In this document: one piece after another, positions 31,001 through 41,569 of the stretch
Layout of the letters: the number at the start of each line of letters is the position of its first letter
How positions within the stretch are numbered: position 1 is the stretch's first letter
Assembly: GCA_905221605.1 (NCBI GenBank)
Contig: CAJNDS010001913.1
Location: forward strand, 46,001-110,000
Length of the DNA stretch: 64,000 nt
Source of the DNA: Symbiodinium natans
Lineage: Eukaryota > Sar > Dinophyceae > Suessiales > Symbiodiniaceae
Direction: 5' to 3'
Program-made: the position numbers and the translations under genes
The notes under the pieces: model-generated
The model's database searches: none
The model's input: the letters and a program-made list of their open reading frames with translations, nothing else
What the model was told of the DNA's origin: nothing

Positions 31001-34000
31001 ATCTTGTTGGAGACACTTTGAGCTGGCGACATGGCGGCACACGCAAAACGGCGCGGCGACTCAGGGGCCACTGCTCCTCACAGGGCGTGAGGTTGACCAG
31101 GTCAAGGAGCCAACCACCTAAACCCTAAACCCTAAACCCTAAACCCTAAACCCTAAACCCTAAACCCTAAACCCTAAACCCTAAACCCTAAACCCTAAAC
31201 CCTATACCCTATGCTGGGAGTTCTTGGAGGTGAGATTGTGGTCTCATGCCCTTTGTGCGTCCTCAAGGATGGGACGTTTGGTGGGATAAAACGTGCGTTT
31301 GAGGAGATCAACAAGACATAGACCTCTTGTTTGCTTGGAAAGGATCACAAGCACAAGAGAGTCACATCCCTTCGAACATTGTGTGGAGTGCTGCTGTCTT
31401 TTTTGTGTAAAGCATTCTATTCTTCCTCAGTTCCTGTAATTGCGAGGAGCCACTCCAATTAATTTGTGAATTCCTATGTAGTCTCTCCACAAGTCACATG
31501 GCTTCTGGATTGTCCGCATGACAGAGCGCGTAAACCATAAAAGCCCTAGACCCTAAACCCCTAAACCCCAAACCCTAAACTTGAAACCCCTAAAACCCCT
31601 AGACCCTAAACCCCTAAACCCTAAGCCCCTAAATCCCTAAGTCCCTGAAATCCCTAAACCCTGCACTTCTCAGGTCCTCCATGAGAGGCTCAGGCGGCTT
31701 TTTTTCGGGCAAAGAGTCTAGGGTGGAGTCTATTCTGGTTTGTATTGTTTCTAGTATTTGCTTTTGCTTTGTTATTATTCTTTGTTTTCGGGGGGGGGGG
31801 GTTGTGGTGTTGTATGTGCCAGCTGCAATTTTATGACGGCGCGGCTGTGCTTGAACTTGGGGGGGGGGGGGGGGGGCGGAGCGTCTCTGGAGCATTCACA
31901 GAAGTATGCAGGTCATGTCTCTGCCCTGTGCCCTAAGCCATCAAACCACCCTAACCCTAAACCCTAGCCCTAAACCCTAAACCCTAAACCCCAAACCCCA
32001 AACCCCAAACCCTAAACCCTAAATCCCAAACCCCACACCCTAAACCCTAAACCCTAAACCCTAAACCCTAAACCCTAAACCCTAAACCCTAAACCCTATA
32101 CCCTAAACCCTAAACCCTAAACCCTAAACCCTAAACCCTAAACCCTAAACCCTAAACCCTAAACCCTAAACCCTAAACCCTAAACCCTAAACCCCAGCCA
32201 GGCGGACCCGCAGCCGCAGCGGTGCGCAGCGCAGCGCCCATGGCGGCACGGCGGCAGCGTGAGTGCTTACTTGGAGGTTCAGGGTACTGACTAACCAAGT
32301 ATGGGGTTTAGGGTTTAGGGTTTCGGGTCCTTGTAAGGGGGGCTCTGCAGCATTTCTAAGTAGACACCCTCAAAAGATACAACTGTCAGGTGTTACGAAC
32401 ATATGGGACACCCAATATCGACCCGCCCATTTAGTAGGATTTCTTTAGAAGAAGGACCCCCCATAAGGGAAACCCCGAATCTGGGAAACCTTTCTCTTAT
32501 AGGGGCGAGGGTTGGGTTTGGATTTGAGGTTTAAAGGTCTTCCCATGTTGTAGCCCACGTGCATACTATACAGGTACTCTATAGGGGTCGGAATAAATAC
32601 TGATGGCACCCCCCCAAACCCCAAACCACCAGAGTGGGCCGCTTTGAGAGTTCCCAGGCCAGCCACTTCCTCCGCCGGCGTGGCGAGGACTTGCTGATGA
32701 AAGCCGTGCAGGCCACAACCCGGAAACCCTAAACCCTAAACCCTAAACCCCAAACCCCAAACCCTAAACCCTAAACCCTAAAACCCTAAACACTAGGGTT
32801 TAGCCACCGCACCCTGAGGCTCAGAAGAGCAAGGGTTTAGGGTTTAGGGTTTAGTGTTTAGGGTTTAGGGTTTTGGGTTTACTTAGTACTCAGGACCTTT
32901 GGGTCCAACAACCCTTCAATAAGAGTCCCTGGAGCCTTTTGGTCACACTAGTCAGAGTTACGTCGACGGCAGGAAAGAGCCAGAGTCGCTAGCCTTTGAG
33001 CCCTGCAGAGCATCTACCCCGAAATCCCCACGTCCCCAAAACCCTAAACGCTTAACCCCAGCAGAACCTAAACCCTAATCCCTAAACCCTAAACCGCCTA
33101 AAGCCCTGCTTCAAAATTCAAATCAGAAAGGGCGCAGGTTGGTGAAAGCTTCGATATCTTCACTGGCAAGTTAAGCACTTTGGGCTTCAGGACGAAGGAG
33201 ACTCCGCCCTGTAGGTTTAGGGTTTAGGGTTTAGGGTTTAGGGCTTGTGCACCCCAAACCCTTTTCGTGGAGTTTAAGGAGTAATGTCGGCTGGCTGGTG
33301 CTGGGGTCATTCCTTGCAGGTGCTTGTGAAGTCCTTTCCTCTCCTCAACCGGACATTCGGGGATGCTTCCCTAAACCCTAAACCCTAAACCCTAAACCCT
33401 TTTTGGAAAAAAACACATAATTTTCTCCAAGCCTTGGAGCTGATGTGGTGTGTGTCTGTGTGTGTGGTGCACTGCCTTTCACTTTGTGCGTGTGTGCACA
33501 TACTAGGACCCAGAGTCGTCCCTTATTCCCGGTTTTAGGGTTCATTTAGGGTTTAGGGTTTATAGGGTTTAGGGTTTAGGGTTAGGGTTTAGGGTTAAGG
33601 GTTGGGATGTTCCGTGGCTATGGACAAGGCCATGTTTACGGTTGTTTACTCCATGTGTGGGATACCACACTGTGGCAGCCTCAAGCTGATGAACCACTTG
33701 CCGATGTTCTCCACCTCCCAGTTCGAAAGAATCATCATTTACCCCCTCCTGCTGCATGCTTTGAAGAAGTATACTGCAATGAAATGGAGCAGTTCCCATG
33801 TGCATCAAACGTGCAAACAAGAAGGCTGAGGCCTTTCATGATGCAACCAGTCACCACGGCCTATTGCATGCAAGCTGTCAGGGCTTGCATTCAACACCAG
33901 GTTGTCAACGAACCACCCTTTTGTCAAGACGTACAAGCAAGCTTGTGAAGCATTTGGCTTCCAACTGACAGGCATGCTCTTTGATGAGCACAGGGCTCTG

Positions 34001-37000
34001 GAGCAGCAAGATCATCATGAGCAGGGTCCAGCACAGGATGTAGAAGAACCTGCCCAAGCTCGGACCCCTATTCTACACCTGAATCACCTGAACCCTAATA
34101 AAGACCTTCAGTCCTGAACCCGACACCGTCCTAGGCAAGCCCTAAACTCATCCAAAACATCGATACGCCCTGAACCCCAAACCCTAAACCCTAAACCCTA
34201 AACCCTAAACCCTAAACCCTAAACCCTAAACCCTAAACCCTAAACCCTAAACCCTAAACCCTAAACCCCCCGAAAAGCGTGCCATGGCCTGTCCAGCAGG
34301 TCGAGACCGAAGCCGGCTTGGCCAACGTCCGCGAGATTGCCAAAGTCGAAGGCACCCTTAGCCTACCCCTGAAGGGGTTTAGGGTTGTAGGATGTTTGGG
34401 GTGTAGGTTTTTAGGGTTTTCGGGCTAATCTTTAGGCTTGTAGGATGTTTGGGGTGTAGGTTTTTAGGGTTTTCGGCTAAATTTCAGGGTTTTAGGGTTC
34501 AGGGTTTAGGGTTGAAGGGTGTTTGGGCTTTGGGATTTTAATGGTTAGGGTTGCGCTTCAATCATGTCGTGGTTTTTGGAAGTGGTGCTCTCTTTTTGGT
34601 TTACCCTCTACATATCAGGGGCCTCCGAGACCCTAAGCCCGTAAACACGGTAATCCTTCAACCCTAAGCCCAACATCCTGAAACCCTAAACCCTAACGGT
34701 TCTCAAGGGGCCCCTCTTGCAGCAGGGTAGGGGCGCGAAAAGGATGAAGGACTGCCGCCAGTAAACCCTGCACCGTAAACCATAAAAACCGCGGCCAATG
34801 ATTTGCAGGTAAACCCTAAACCCTAAACCCTAAACCCTAAACCCTAAACCCTAAACCCTAAACCCTAAACCCTAAACCCTAAACCCTAAACCCTAGCAAA
34901 ATAGCATGGGCCCGGCAGGCCTCGACATGGTCTTCTTTGCACCCGTGGAGCTCGCCGCGTCCGCGCCCCGCGGCCAGGAGGCGTTTTTTTTGGGGGGGTT
35001 TAGGGTTTAGGGTTTAGGGTTGGGGGGGGGGGGGGGGGGGGGTGGTGGTTTAGGGTTTAGGGGTTCGGGGTTTAGGGTTTAGGGTTTCACTGTTTCAGGG
35101 TTTCGGTGTTTTCAGGGTTTTGGGGTTTCGGGATTCTTGGTTTTGCGGGGCAGGGCTTAGGGTTTAACAACAAGGCGTCCTTTCTATCCTTCGGTCGCTC
35201 GTTTTGGGTTTTGGATAGCTTCAGTTTGCCCTGGTTAAAGGGGATCTTACTTAGGTTTAAGGTGTATAGGTTCTAGCTATAGTTTGCCCCGCACCCTAAA
35301 GCGTAAACTTTCAACCAAATAGTTTGGGGTTTACAGAGGAAGTCGATGTACAAATGAAGAGCACAAGACGCAAGAATACCAATAACCGCGCCAAAACGGT
35401 CAAGTCTCATAGAGTTATTAACTAAGGGGCCGTGTTATTTTCATATTAATAGTCATACACCATAATAGTAATAATCTTCATCGCAATAATAGTATGTTTT
35501 GCGCGCAATAAAAAATCACATACACCATTATTACAATGACTTCCTGGATGCTAGATTTTCTTGACTTATCACGTGATCTCTGAAAGCCCACCGAAGATCA
35601 TTCTATTGCAGAAGCTACCGTGCTTATAACTAACTCTACGTATATCTGGCCATGAACCTCCAGGTAAAACCGTACAGCGACATGTAAGCAACGAGCATTC
35701 GAGGCCTAAAGCGTTACACCCTAAAACCCTCAACCCGAACACCCTAAAAAAACCCTAAAACCCTAAAAACCCCAAAACCCCAAAACCCCAAAACCCCAAA
35801 ACCCCAAAACCCCAAAACCCTAAAACCCAAAAACCCGAAAACCCTAAAACCCTAAAACCCTAAACCCTAGACCCAACCCTAAACCCGAACACCCGAACAC
35901 CCTAAAGCCCTAAACCCTAACACCCTCAAACCCTAAAACCCTCAACCCTAAACTGCGAAGGCAGGGCTGCTTCTGGCATTGGAAACTGCAGAGGCTCCGC
36001 GCCAGGGACTGGGGTTTAGGGGTTTCGGGGTTTAGGGCTTTAGGGGTTTAGGGTGTGGGGTTTGGCGGTTTAGGGTTTGAGGTTTTAGGGTTTTCAGGTG
36101 TTAGGGTTTAGGTGTGAAGCTTTAGGGTTTTAGGGTTCTAGGGTTTAGGGTGTTTAGGGTGCTCGGGTTTAGGGTTTTCAGGGTGTTTAGGGTTTTAGGG
36201 TTTGGAGTTTAGGGGTGATGGATTCAGGAGTTTTAGGGTTTTGGGGTTTTGGGGTTCAGGGGTTCAGGGTTTAGTGTTTCAGGGTTTAGGGTTTTTTGGG
36301 TGTTAGGGTTTAGGGTTTTTAGGGTGGAGGGTTTTCGGGTGTTAGGGTTTAGGGTTTTAGGGCTTTAGGGTTTTTAGGGTTTAGGGTTTTAGGTTGTGCC
36401 TATACGTGTCCCAGGCTCTTAAGGTAGTCTGTGGGGCAGGGACGTCGGCGTTCAACCCTGAACACTAAACCCTAAGCCCTGTTATGGGCTTCAAGCTTCC
36501 AGCTTTGGGTTAGGGTCTGGGGTCTGTTTAGGGTTTAGGGTGTAGGGTTTTTTGCGTGGAGTTTAAGGCCTACAAACCCTAAACCGCAAACCGCACAGGG
36601 TGCATGATCCTCGCGGATGCTCGTGGCCTACATCCAAGATGCGATGCTTTCGAAGTTTGTCAATCCAAAAAGCAAACAGCACATGACTTGAAAGCCTAAA
36701 CCTCCAAACCCCAAACCCCAGACCCTAAACCCCCAAACCCCAGACCCTAAACCTTAAATGGCTTCTTTGGGTCCTTGTTATGAGGCGGCCCCTCTTATTT
36801 GGAGCACCCAAAACCTAGTTTAGAGTCTAGAGAACTGACAAAATGGCTGGCTAGCCCTAAAGGTCCCAGAGCGCCAGAACCCTTGAGAGGCTGAAGTCAA
36901 GCGGGCCAAGAAACTGCTTGGAGGTCGCCGGGCTTTCCAACAACCTCCAAACCCTGGCAGTATTGGCGTAGGGGCTAGGGTTTAGGGCTTAGGGCTTAGG

Positions 37001-40000
37001 GTATAGTATGTGTATAGGGTTTAGGGTTTGGGGTTCAGGATTTTTGGGGATCAGGGGTGAGGGTCCAGGGTTTGGAGCTTCGTGTTTGCTCTTAGCGCAA
37101 AACCCTTTACCCTAAAACCATCGGCCCACTCAACAACTCCTAGACCTGCTACGCCTTTCTTGCTCTTATAGGGACTGGGTAGGCAACCTTTAACCTTTTT
37201 GTTTGTATAGATGCTACTATAATGTACATTTTAACCTTTGTTGGGCTAGGGTATTCAGCCCCTAGGTACCCCAAAACCCACAAGACCCTTAAGCTTTGGT
37301 TTAGGGTTCAGGTTTTAGGGCTGCAACCTAAACCCTGAAGACCCCCTTCAAGCGAGGTGTCGTCATCCACTTTAAGTCCTCAGTAGTCGAGCAGGTAGCC
37401 TTTAACCTTCTCGCTGTGCTGCAATCCCTACGGAGTCCGAAAGGTATCCTGTAGTTTCTTAGGATGCTGGAGAACAAAGAGTCCCCTCAAAGCAGTGTCA
37501 ACTGGGTTTTAAAACCCTAAACCCTAAACCCTAAACCCTAAACTCTAAACCCTAAACCCTAAACCCCAAGCACTCCAAGCACTCTAAGCACTCCAAGCAC
37601 CCTAAGCACCCTGAGCCGTCGGCATGAAATTCTTGAACCCCAAACCCCAAACGCAGCTCAGCCCAAAGCATATCTCGGTGGAGGTTTGGGGTTTAGGGTT
37701 TAGGGTTTAGGGTTTAGGGTTTAGGGTTTAGGGTTTAGGGTTTAGGGTTTAGGGTTTAGGGTTTAGGGTTTAGGGTTTAGGGTTTAGGTCTTGTACCGTA
37801 TCCTACCCAGCCCAGCATGCTAAGGCAAAGAGCAAGACAGGGGGGGAGGCCCACAGGCTACTCCCCATGAAGCCTACTACTTTGCCGCAAAGCTGTCAAG
37901 CCCTGAAGCACATCAAGCTGAAGAGTTGCTTTTGGAGGTTTAGGGTTTAGGGTTTAGGGTTTAAGGTTTAGGGTTTAGGGTTTAGGGTTTGGGGTTGCAG
38001 GGGCTTTCTAGGGGCTTAGATAGGTTAGTAGGGATTTCGGAAGCGGTTTATAGGTTTTTTGAGGCTTAGGCCTGCCGTGTAGGGTTTAGGCTTTGGGCTT
38101 TGCGGCTTGGGCTTTAGGGTTTGGGGCTTGTAGGGTTGAGGGTTTGTAAACCCCAAACCCTAAACCCTGAACCCTAAACCTAAACCCTAAACCCTAACCC
38201 TAAACCCTAAACCCTAAACCCTAAACCCTAAACCCCCGATGGGGTTTAGGGTTTAGGGGTTTGGGTCTAGGAGCTGTGGTCTCGGATTTCGGAGCCTGGG
38301 CCCCAAGGCCCTTCTTGGTAGCCCAGTGGTACCCTTTTGCCTTTTTTTAGTTCAGGGTTTAGGGTTTAGGGTTTAGGGTTTAGGGTTTAGGGTTTAGGGT
38401 TTAGGGTTCCTGTGTAAAGTAACCAGCCCCAAGACAAGGCTGTTGGGTTTGTGAGGGTTGAGGCTGAGGGTGTGCCTGTTGTTACCCTAAACCCCAAACC
38501 CCAAACCCCAAGCCCAAACCCCAAGCCCCAAGCCCCAAACCCCAAACCCTAAACCCCAAACCCCAAACCCTAAACCCCATACCCTAGACCCGAAACCCTA
38601 ACCCTAAACCTAAACCCTAAACCCTAAACCCTAAACCCTAAACCCGAAACCTAAACCCCTAAACCCTCAACCGTAAACCCGTTTTTATGGAAGCAGGGTT
38701 TTAGGCTTGTGGGTTGCCGAGGGTGGAGGATTGAGGGGCTGTTTCGCCACCATCCCAAGCCCCCGAAACGACAGGCCATGACCCTAAACCCTAAACCCTA
38801 AACCAACTTTTGAAGCCTGACACATCGTGGCGAAGCCAGCGTTTCTGCAGACCTGGGACTTCCCAGGCCAGCTCGTACCCCCATGAGCACACTCCTTGCC
38901 GCAGCCTTTATGTCACAAGAAATTGAGGGGTGAGGGTATAGGGTTGAGGGTCCCTAACACCCGAAACCCTAAACCTTACCATGATTTCGGGGAATACCCC
39001 GCAACAATGACGGTTTTTTATAAGCTCTAGTCCGTCCATGTCTTTGCGTCTGGCAATGTCGCGAAAAAAAGCCCTCAGCCCTTTTTTTTGATGTCCGTTC
39101 GAGCTCGGGCGGTTGTAGACAAGCGTGGCACGTGTCAAAACACTCAACAAAGTCTGAGGATCCAGGGGTCCGAGCTCCCCATATTTCCAACTTGTGTTCA
39201 ATATGCAAGCGAATAGGACTACCTTGATAGCATATACCTGGGCCCTAAAGGTACACTGCATGGGAACCCCTGAATACTTAAGGGCCTATTTTCTTACTAT
39301 ACACAGGTACATGGACCGCACGGGATTGTATACCAGTCGCAACTCCAAGAGTGTCTCTGCCACGCGAATGCTGGGGCTCTAGTTCGCCGATGAAAGTTAG
39401 GGTTTAGGGTTGAGGGTTGAGGGTTGAGGGTTGAGGGTCTGGGTTGAGGGTTAGAAACAAGATGTCCCGCAATCTCCCCGAGCACGTTTTCAAACGAGGC
39501 ATGCTTGTGCCTGGCCGTTCGGCTGAGATGATGTTCGCCGCCGGCTATGACCTTTGGCGGTGTAGTCTATTTCGGTGTTTTGTTGGTGTTTTCGACCGTT
39601 CGTGGTCTTCGCATGAGGATTCTTCGAGCGGTTTTTGAAGATCAGGGGGTTGCCAGGTCGAATAGATTTCTGGGGGCCTGGGTATGGATTGGGCGGCTAG
39701 TGGGGCGTTCGTTTCGAAGTTGACGGCTTTGTTGCACAGGCCTTTGTGCTTGTTTTGTGTTTGCGGGGAATCCAGATCCTAGCAATCTTTCTGCGCTTGC
39801 GCTTGCGCGTCTACTGAGAGAGAGCAGACGGCAGTATGGGACACCTGCCAAGAACCACTGCTGCATCCTGATTCCCAAGCTCGAAACTATGAATCCATAA
39901 ACCCTAAACGTAACCCCCCGGAACCACATAAGTTCCAACCTTTAACACTGAGTCTTTCTATGCTTTCTATGCTGAGCCCCTTGATCCTCAAGCCCTAGAA

Positions 40001-40302
40001 CACACGGTTTAGGGTTTAGGGTTTAGGGTTTAGGGTTTGTGGTCCTTCAAAGATTTCAACCTCGAGCCCTCAACCCAGACCCCACGCTAGATTTTTGGTA
40101 CCTAAAGGCCTACAAAGTGCGACGCCCCCTCCGTAGAACCCTAAACCCTAAACCCTAAACCCTAAACCCTAAACCCTAAACCCTAAACCCTAAACCCTAA
40201 ACCCTAAACCCTAAGAGACCTCAGGACCTGGTTTGCACCACCAGCGACGTCATCCTGGTCCGCGCCGCCGCGGAGAACATCGCCGCTGGCCTCAGATTCT
40301 GA
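23886..40302 (+). CDS. HpcH/HpaI-family aldolase-like gene 1, many tiny exons
   Basis: The family cleaves 2-keto-3-deoxy acids to pyruvate and an aldehyde in a TIM barrel with a divalent metal. Proposed exons: 23886-23946(?), 24653-24723, 25167-25223, 27063-27118, 28316-28385, 29240-29299, 32198-32245, 32658-32711, 34300-34351, 34919-34969, 35965-36006, 36599-36654, 40225-40302. Joined, they give in family order LGDALAAEAVANAGFE, ALVLDHEQGPGDLLN, AGTHPLLR, YLRRALQLGFEGLILP, QVETEAGLANVREIAKVEG, GLDMVFFAPVELAAS and SDVILVRAAAENIAAGLRF-stop. About 240 residues; usual size about 250. Donors are mostly GC, with GT and GA. The catalytic His of D-x-E-H is Gln here and the metal Asp is Glu, so activity is doubtful. 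The start Met is not found. Confidence 0.75.
24653..24723 (+). CDS. Gene 1 exon: first barrel strand and helix
   Basis: AVAAFLHLGDALAAEAVANAGFE matches the family start (L-x-LGSPLAAE-x-VA-x-AGFD). Acceptor CCCGGAG or CCCGGAGAG; donor GC (GAG|GCCTTG). CCCTAAA tract at 24,560-24,646 before; TTTAGGG from 24,748. Confidence 0.75.
25167..25223 (+). CDS. Gene 1 exon: DHEQG active-site loop
   Basis: CTTGGGAG|G, then ALVLDHEQGPGDLLNAVGL. Family consensus V-L-D-x-EHGP-x-DLLNAL; the catalytic His is Gln. A GC donor at 25,224 gives the exact family spacing to the next exon. CCCTAAA tract before (25,078-25,121), TTGAGGG/TTTAGGG after. Confidence 0.8.
25260..25768 (+). repeat. Tandem duplication containing TTTAGGG and a unique 56-bp motif
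   Basis: The motif GGGGCTAGGACTCAGAGTGG...CTCTTCCTCTGTTTTTTGGG recurs at 25,335, 25,469 and 25,624 (spacing 134 and 155 bp), separated by near-identical TTTAGGG tracts. The second and third copies carry an extra TTCCCCTATAAGTCCCTTTA segment. The copies are almost identical, so the duplication is recent. It lies in gene 1's intron after the DHEQG exon. Confidence 0.9.
26063..26205 (+). CDS. Exon-like island inside gene 1 intron, unknown
   Basis: AACGTTTTCAG|G, then VADINELVVVCGVYELHASW and TLFRHLVEHPTRTSHYVW, a normal protein composition. It does not fit the aldolase family and would break the in-frame join of its neighbours. It may be an alternative exon, a nested gene or captured exon DNA. 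Confidence 0.4.
26330..26450. mobile_element. Dispersed element, family D
   Basis: GGGGTACCTGTTATTG ... GGGGTCTATATCGGGGCCCC ... CGTATCGTAAAAG. Related copies at 17,620; 20,076; 41,037; 49,965 and 59,015 share a GGGTACC start, TACTAGGGGTCCCC and TTTTCGTAAAC. Confidence 0.55.
26505..26645. mobile_element. Dispersed element, family E, interrupted by telomere-like repeat
   Basis: Shares CAGCTAAAAGTTTAAT, ATAGCTACCCTCC and GTGCAGCCAAGT with 51,040-51,175. Where the other copy has TTTTTGGGCTTATTGGGTTTC, this one has GGGTTTAGGG units (26,561-26,589) instead. Confidence 0.75.
27063..27118 (+). CDS. Gene 1 exon: active-site Arg strand
   Basis: CGGCCACGAG|G, then VHAAASAGTHPLLRASPA. It matches the family's AAGTHALVRVP strand; the Arg is the substrate-binding Arg. 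A GA donor at 27,119 gives the right phase to YLRRAL in the next exon. Confidence 0.75.
27181..27208. repeat. CT dinucleotide array
   Basis: (CT)n of about 14 units. Confidence 0.9.
27998..28055. repeat. CAT trinucleotide array
   Basis: (CAT)n with CCT interruptions; gives a poly-His-like spurious frame. Confidence 0.9.
28316..28385 (+). CDS. Gene 1 exon: LRRALQLGFEG-LILPM
   Basis: ACCCGAAG|G, then YLRRALQLGFEGLILPMTET and AEQ. A textbook match to the family's RRALDLG-x-GV-x-VPMV-x-TAEEA. GC donor at 28,386. In gene 2 the same stretch is split by an intron after GVEG. Confidence 0.82.
29240..29299 (+). CDS. Gene 1 exon with GTTTAGGG donor
   Basis: CCTTGCGAG|G, then AVQFVAMARKSFPALWRSSE, aligning with the family's A-x-x-VVAA-x-RYPP-x-G-x-RG. 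The donor is GTTTAGGGTTTAGGG: the telomere-like repeat starts at the first intron base. Confidence 0.72.
29925..30070 (+). repeat. TTTTAGGG octamer tract
   Basis: About 16 octamers (GGGTTTTA and GGGCTTTA), the telomere unit known from Chlamydomonas, inside a gene 1 intron. A second tract is at 44,757-44,870. Confidence 0.88.
30730..31560. other. Unique DNA in gene 1 intron, no clear gene
   Basis: About 380 bp of non-repetitive DNA with an open frame 30,775-31,128 (no recognised domain), a CCCTAAA tract at 31,115-31,203, and a further 310 bp of unique DNA without a good frame. Confidence 0.4.
32037..32195 (-). repeat. CCCTAAA tract, about 22 units, ending at a splice acceptor
   Basis: Perfect heptamers ending ...AAACCCCAG, where the AG is the proposed acceptor of the next gene 1 exon. 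Pairs in principle with the GTTTAGGG start of the same intron at 29,300. Confidence 0.9.
32198..32245 (+). CDS. Gene 1 exon: PGGPAAAAVRSAAPMA
   Basis: AAACCCCAG, then PGGPAAAAVRSAAPMA, comparable with the family's RG-x-GPARAA segment and with PGAAGISATTATLL of gene 2, which also begins an exon with Pro-Gly. The end is either 32,245 (GC donor, phase closes) or 32,258 (good GTGAGT donor, phase does not close). The right flank is a broken family C MITE (32,270) running into TTTAGGG. Confidence 0.55.
32658..32711 (+). CDS. Gene 1 exon: GEDLLMKAVQ strand
   Basis: AGTTCCCAG|G, then ASHFLRRRGEDLLMKAVQ, donor GC. Family: AN-x-x-LLV-x-VQ-IET. The following Val-Glu-Thr lies in the next exon, and gene 2 splits at exactly the same codon. 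Confidence 0.8.
33600..34115 (+). pseudogene. Captured coding-like fragment in gene 1 intron
   Basis: About 500 bp of non-repetitive DNA. A frame from 33,607 to 33,948 and an overlapping frame from 33,902 to 34,117 both look protein-like (for example FVKTYKQACEAFGFQLTGML), which suggests a frameshifted gene fragment. Family not recognised. It does not fit the aldolase. Confidence 0.35.
34300..34351 (+). CDS. Gene 1 exon: QVETEAGLANVREIAKVEG
   Basis: CTGTCCAGCAG|G, then VETEAGLANVREIAKVE plus one base, donor GC. This is the family signature (QIET-x-EA-x-x-N-x-x-EI-x-x-VEG) and includes the metal-binding Glu. CCCTAAA tract 34,175-34,267 before, TTTAGGG after. Confidence 0.88.
34919..34969 (+). 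CDS. Gene 1 exon: GLDMVFFAPVELAAS
   Basis: GGCCCGGCAG|G; the split Gly codon closes with the previous exon. Family: VEG-VD-x-LFVGP-x-DL-x-AS. The metal-binding Asp is Glu here. The 3' end is uncertain (34,962-34,980); 34,969 with a GC donor keeps phase. CCCTAAA tract 34,810-34,895 before; TTTAGGG then poly-G after. Confidence 0.8.
35333..35700. other. AT-rich unique DNA in gene 1 intron
   Basis: Clearly AT-richer than its surroundings (for example CATAATAGTAATAATCTTC). No frame of note, no repeat unit seen. Confidence 0.6.
35735..35950 (-). repeat. CCCCAAAA and CCCTAAAA tract
   Basis: At 35,770-35,815 there is a run of CCCCAAAA, the hypotrich ciliate telomere unit, bracketed by CCCTAAAA and CCCTAAA. 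Unit type changes within one array. Confidence 0.88.
35965..36006 (+). CDS. Gene 1 exon: LLLALETAEAPRQ
   Basis: GCGAAGGCAG|G, then LLLALETAEAPRQ, aligned with gene 2's VERIETAAKKHH and the family helix before GK-x-x-G. GA donor (GACTGG) closes the phase. Followed at once by GGGGTTTAGGGG. Confidence 0.6.
36599..36654 (+). CDS. Gene 1 exon: CMILADARGLHPRCDAFE
   Basis: CCGCACAG|G, then CMILADARGLHPRCDAFE, donor GTTTGT. Fits the family's GI-x-x-DA-x-x-A-x-x-Y-x-x-LGF segment directly before the last strand. Confidence 0.65.
36655..40224. other. Long last intron of gene 1
   Basis: Holds a diverged family B element (37,150-37,260, with a second at 37,385), (AAGCACTCC)n-like decamers at 37,568-37,615, TTTAGGG tracts (37,690-37,788, 37,938-37,990, 38,352-38,408), CCCTAAA-like tracts (38,160-38,235, 38,480-38,670), and unique DNA at 38,890-39,940. 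Open frames in the unique part (for example 39,444-39,638) show no known domain. It ends with CCCTAAA 40,136-40,214. Confidence 0.6.
37690..37788 (+). repeat. TTTAGGG tract, about 14 units, longest on G strand
   Basis: Perfect heptamers within the last intron of gene 1. Confidence 0.92.
40225..40302 (+). CDS. Gene 1 last exon with stop
   Basis: GACCTCAG|G, then DLVCTTSDVILVRAAAEN and IAAGLRF, TGA. This is the family C-terminus (FVTVGSDV-x-LLR-x-AA). It joins in frame to DAFE of the previous exon, reading as the GFDLV strand. Confidence 0.8.
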   Translation, partial: DLVCTTSDVILVRAAAENIAAGLRF

Positions 40303-41036
40303 GTCTCCTGCACAATATGCCTAACTCCGGCGGGAAAATCTCTAAACCCTAAACCCTACACCCTAAACCCTAAACCCTAAACCCTAAACCCTTCAAATGG
40401 CCTCCATGCACATGACTGCGATTGCGATGGGCACCGGCGGCAGTTCCGAATGATACTGGTCCGGCTACGGAATGCCCCTGTGCAGGGACGTCTTCTTGTG
40501 GCATCCAGAATTACTTGAAGAGCCCGAAACCTGCATTTCTGTGTAGGCTCTTATTTATAGAACCCCTTATAGGATTCCGAGGCTACCTACAAAAAGGTGG
40601 GCTTTGTGGTTCTTAAACCCTAAACACTAAACCACAAACCCTAAACTCTAAACCTTATAAACCCCAAACCCCAAACCCCAAACCCTAAACCCTAAACCCT
40701 AAACCCCCGGTTTCATCCTGGGTGTCTGGCCAAGGTGCGCGAGGCAAAGCCCCCCGCCACAGGGCCCAAAGGCCCGTGGATGCTTGGAGCTGCCTCTTTT
40801 GCCTTTTCCAAACTACCCTAAACCCTAAACCCTAAACCCTTAACCCTTAACCCTTAAACCTAAACCCTAAACCCTACATCCCTAAACCCCTAAAGTTTAG
40901 GGTTTATGGTCTAGCGCTTAGAGTCTCGGAGCGGTCTCCTTTTGCCCCAACCCTTAAACCCTAAACCCTACATCCCTTGAACCCCTTAAACCCTAAACCC
41001 TACATCTCTTAAACCCTACAAGGGGGTTTCCGAAGA

Positions 41037-41110
41037 TAGGGGTACCCTTGTTGGGGGTTCCTAAAACAAGGTTTATAGTATTTTTTTGGGGGGTATACTA
41101 GGGGGACCCC
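41037..41110. mobile_element. Dispersed element, family D
   Basis: GGGGTACCCTTGTTGGGGG ... GGGGTATACTAGGGGGACCC; lies between the two aldolase genes. Confidence 0.55.
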
Positions 41111-41521
41111 TGATCTTGAGAACCCCCCACATCCCTAAACCCCGAAACCCCACATCCCTTAAACCCCAAAACCCGCAAACCCTAAACGCATTCTTGAAGC
41201 GCGTCTCCTAGCCCCCTGCACCCCCAAACTCATTCCTGAAACCCCAACGACGCCTCAGAATCTGCACTTTGAAAGCTGAAACACGGGAAGTTTAACGCAC
41301 TCTTCTGGCAAGCAGTAGTGGGAAAACCGCAAGGAGCAAAACAGCACACACACACACACAGACATAGCAGCAAGATCTAGCGCACTGCCCGCATAACTCC
41401 CTATGAAGCCATCAACGAAAGCAAGCCTAAACCCAAAACCCTGAACCCCAGGCAAATGCTAAACCCTAAACCCTAAACCCTAAACCCTAAACCCTAAAAC
41501 CAGCCTACACGGACCCTTAAG

Positions 41522-41569
41522 CCGACGTGCGTAGGTGGCCTCGTTCGCTTTGTGACTTCTGGCCGGGAG
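41522..41569 (+). CDS. Gene 2 exon: VRFVTSGRE
   Basis: GGACCCTTAAG, then PTCVGGLVRFVTSGRE, donor GTGCAG. It joins in phase to ARALGALVRLGS, matching the family's N-terminal L-x-x-G-x-ALG-x-F-x-LGS. CCCTAAA before, TTTGGGTTTAGGG after. Confidence 0.6.
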
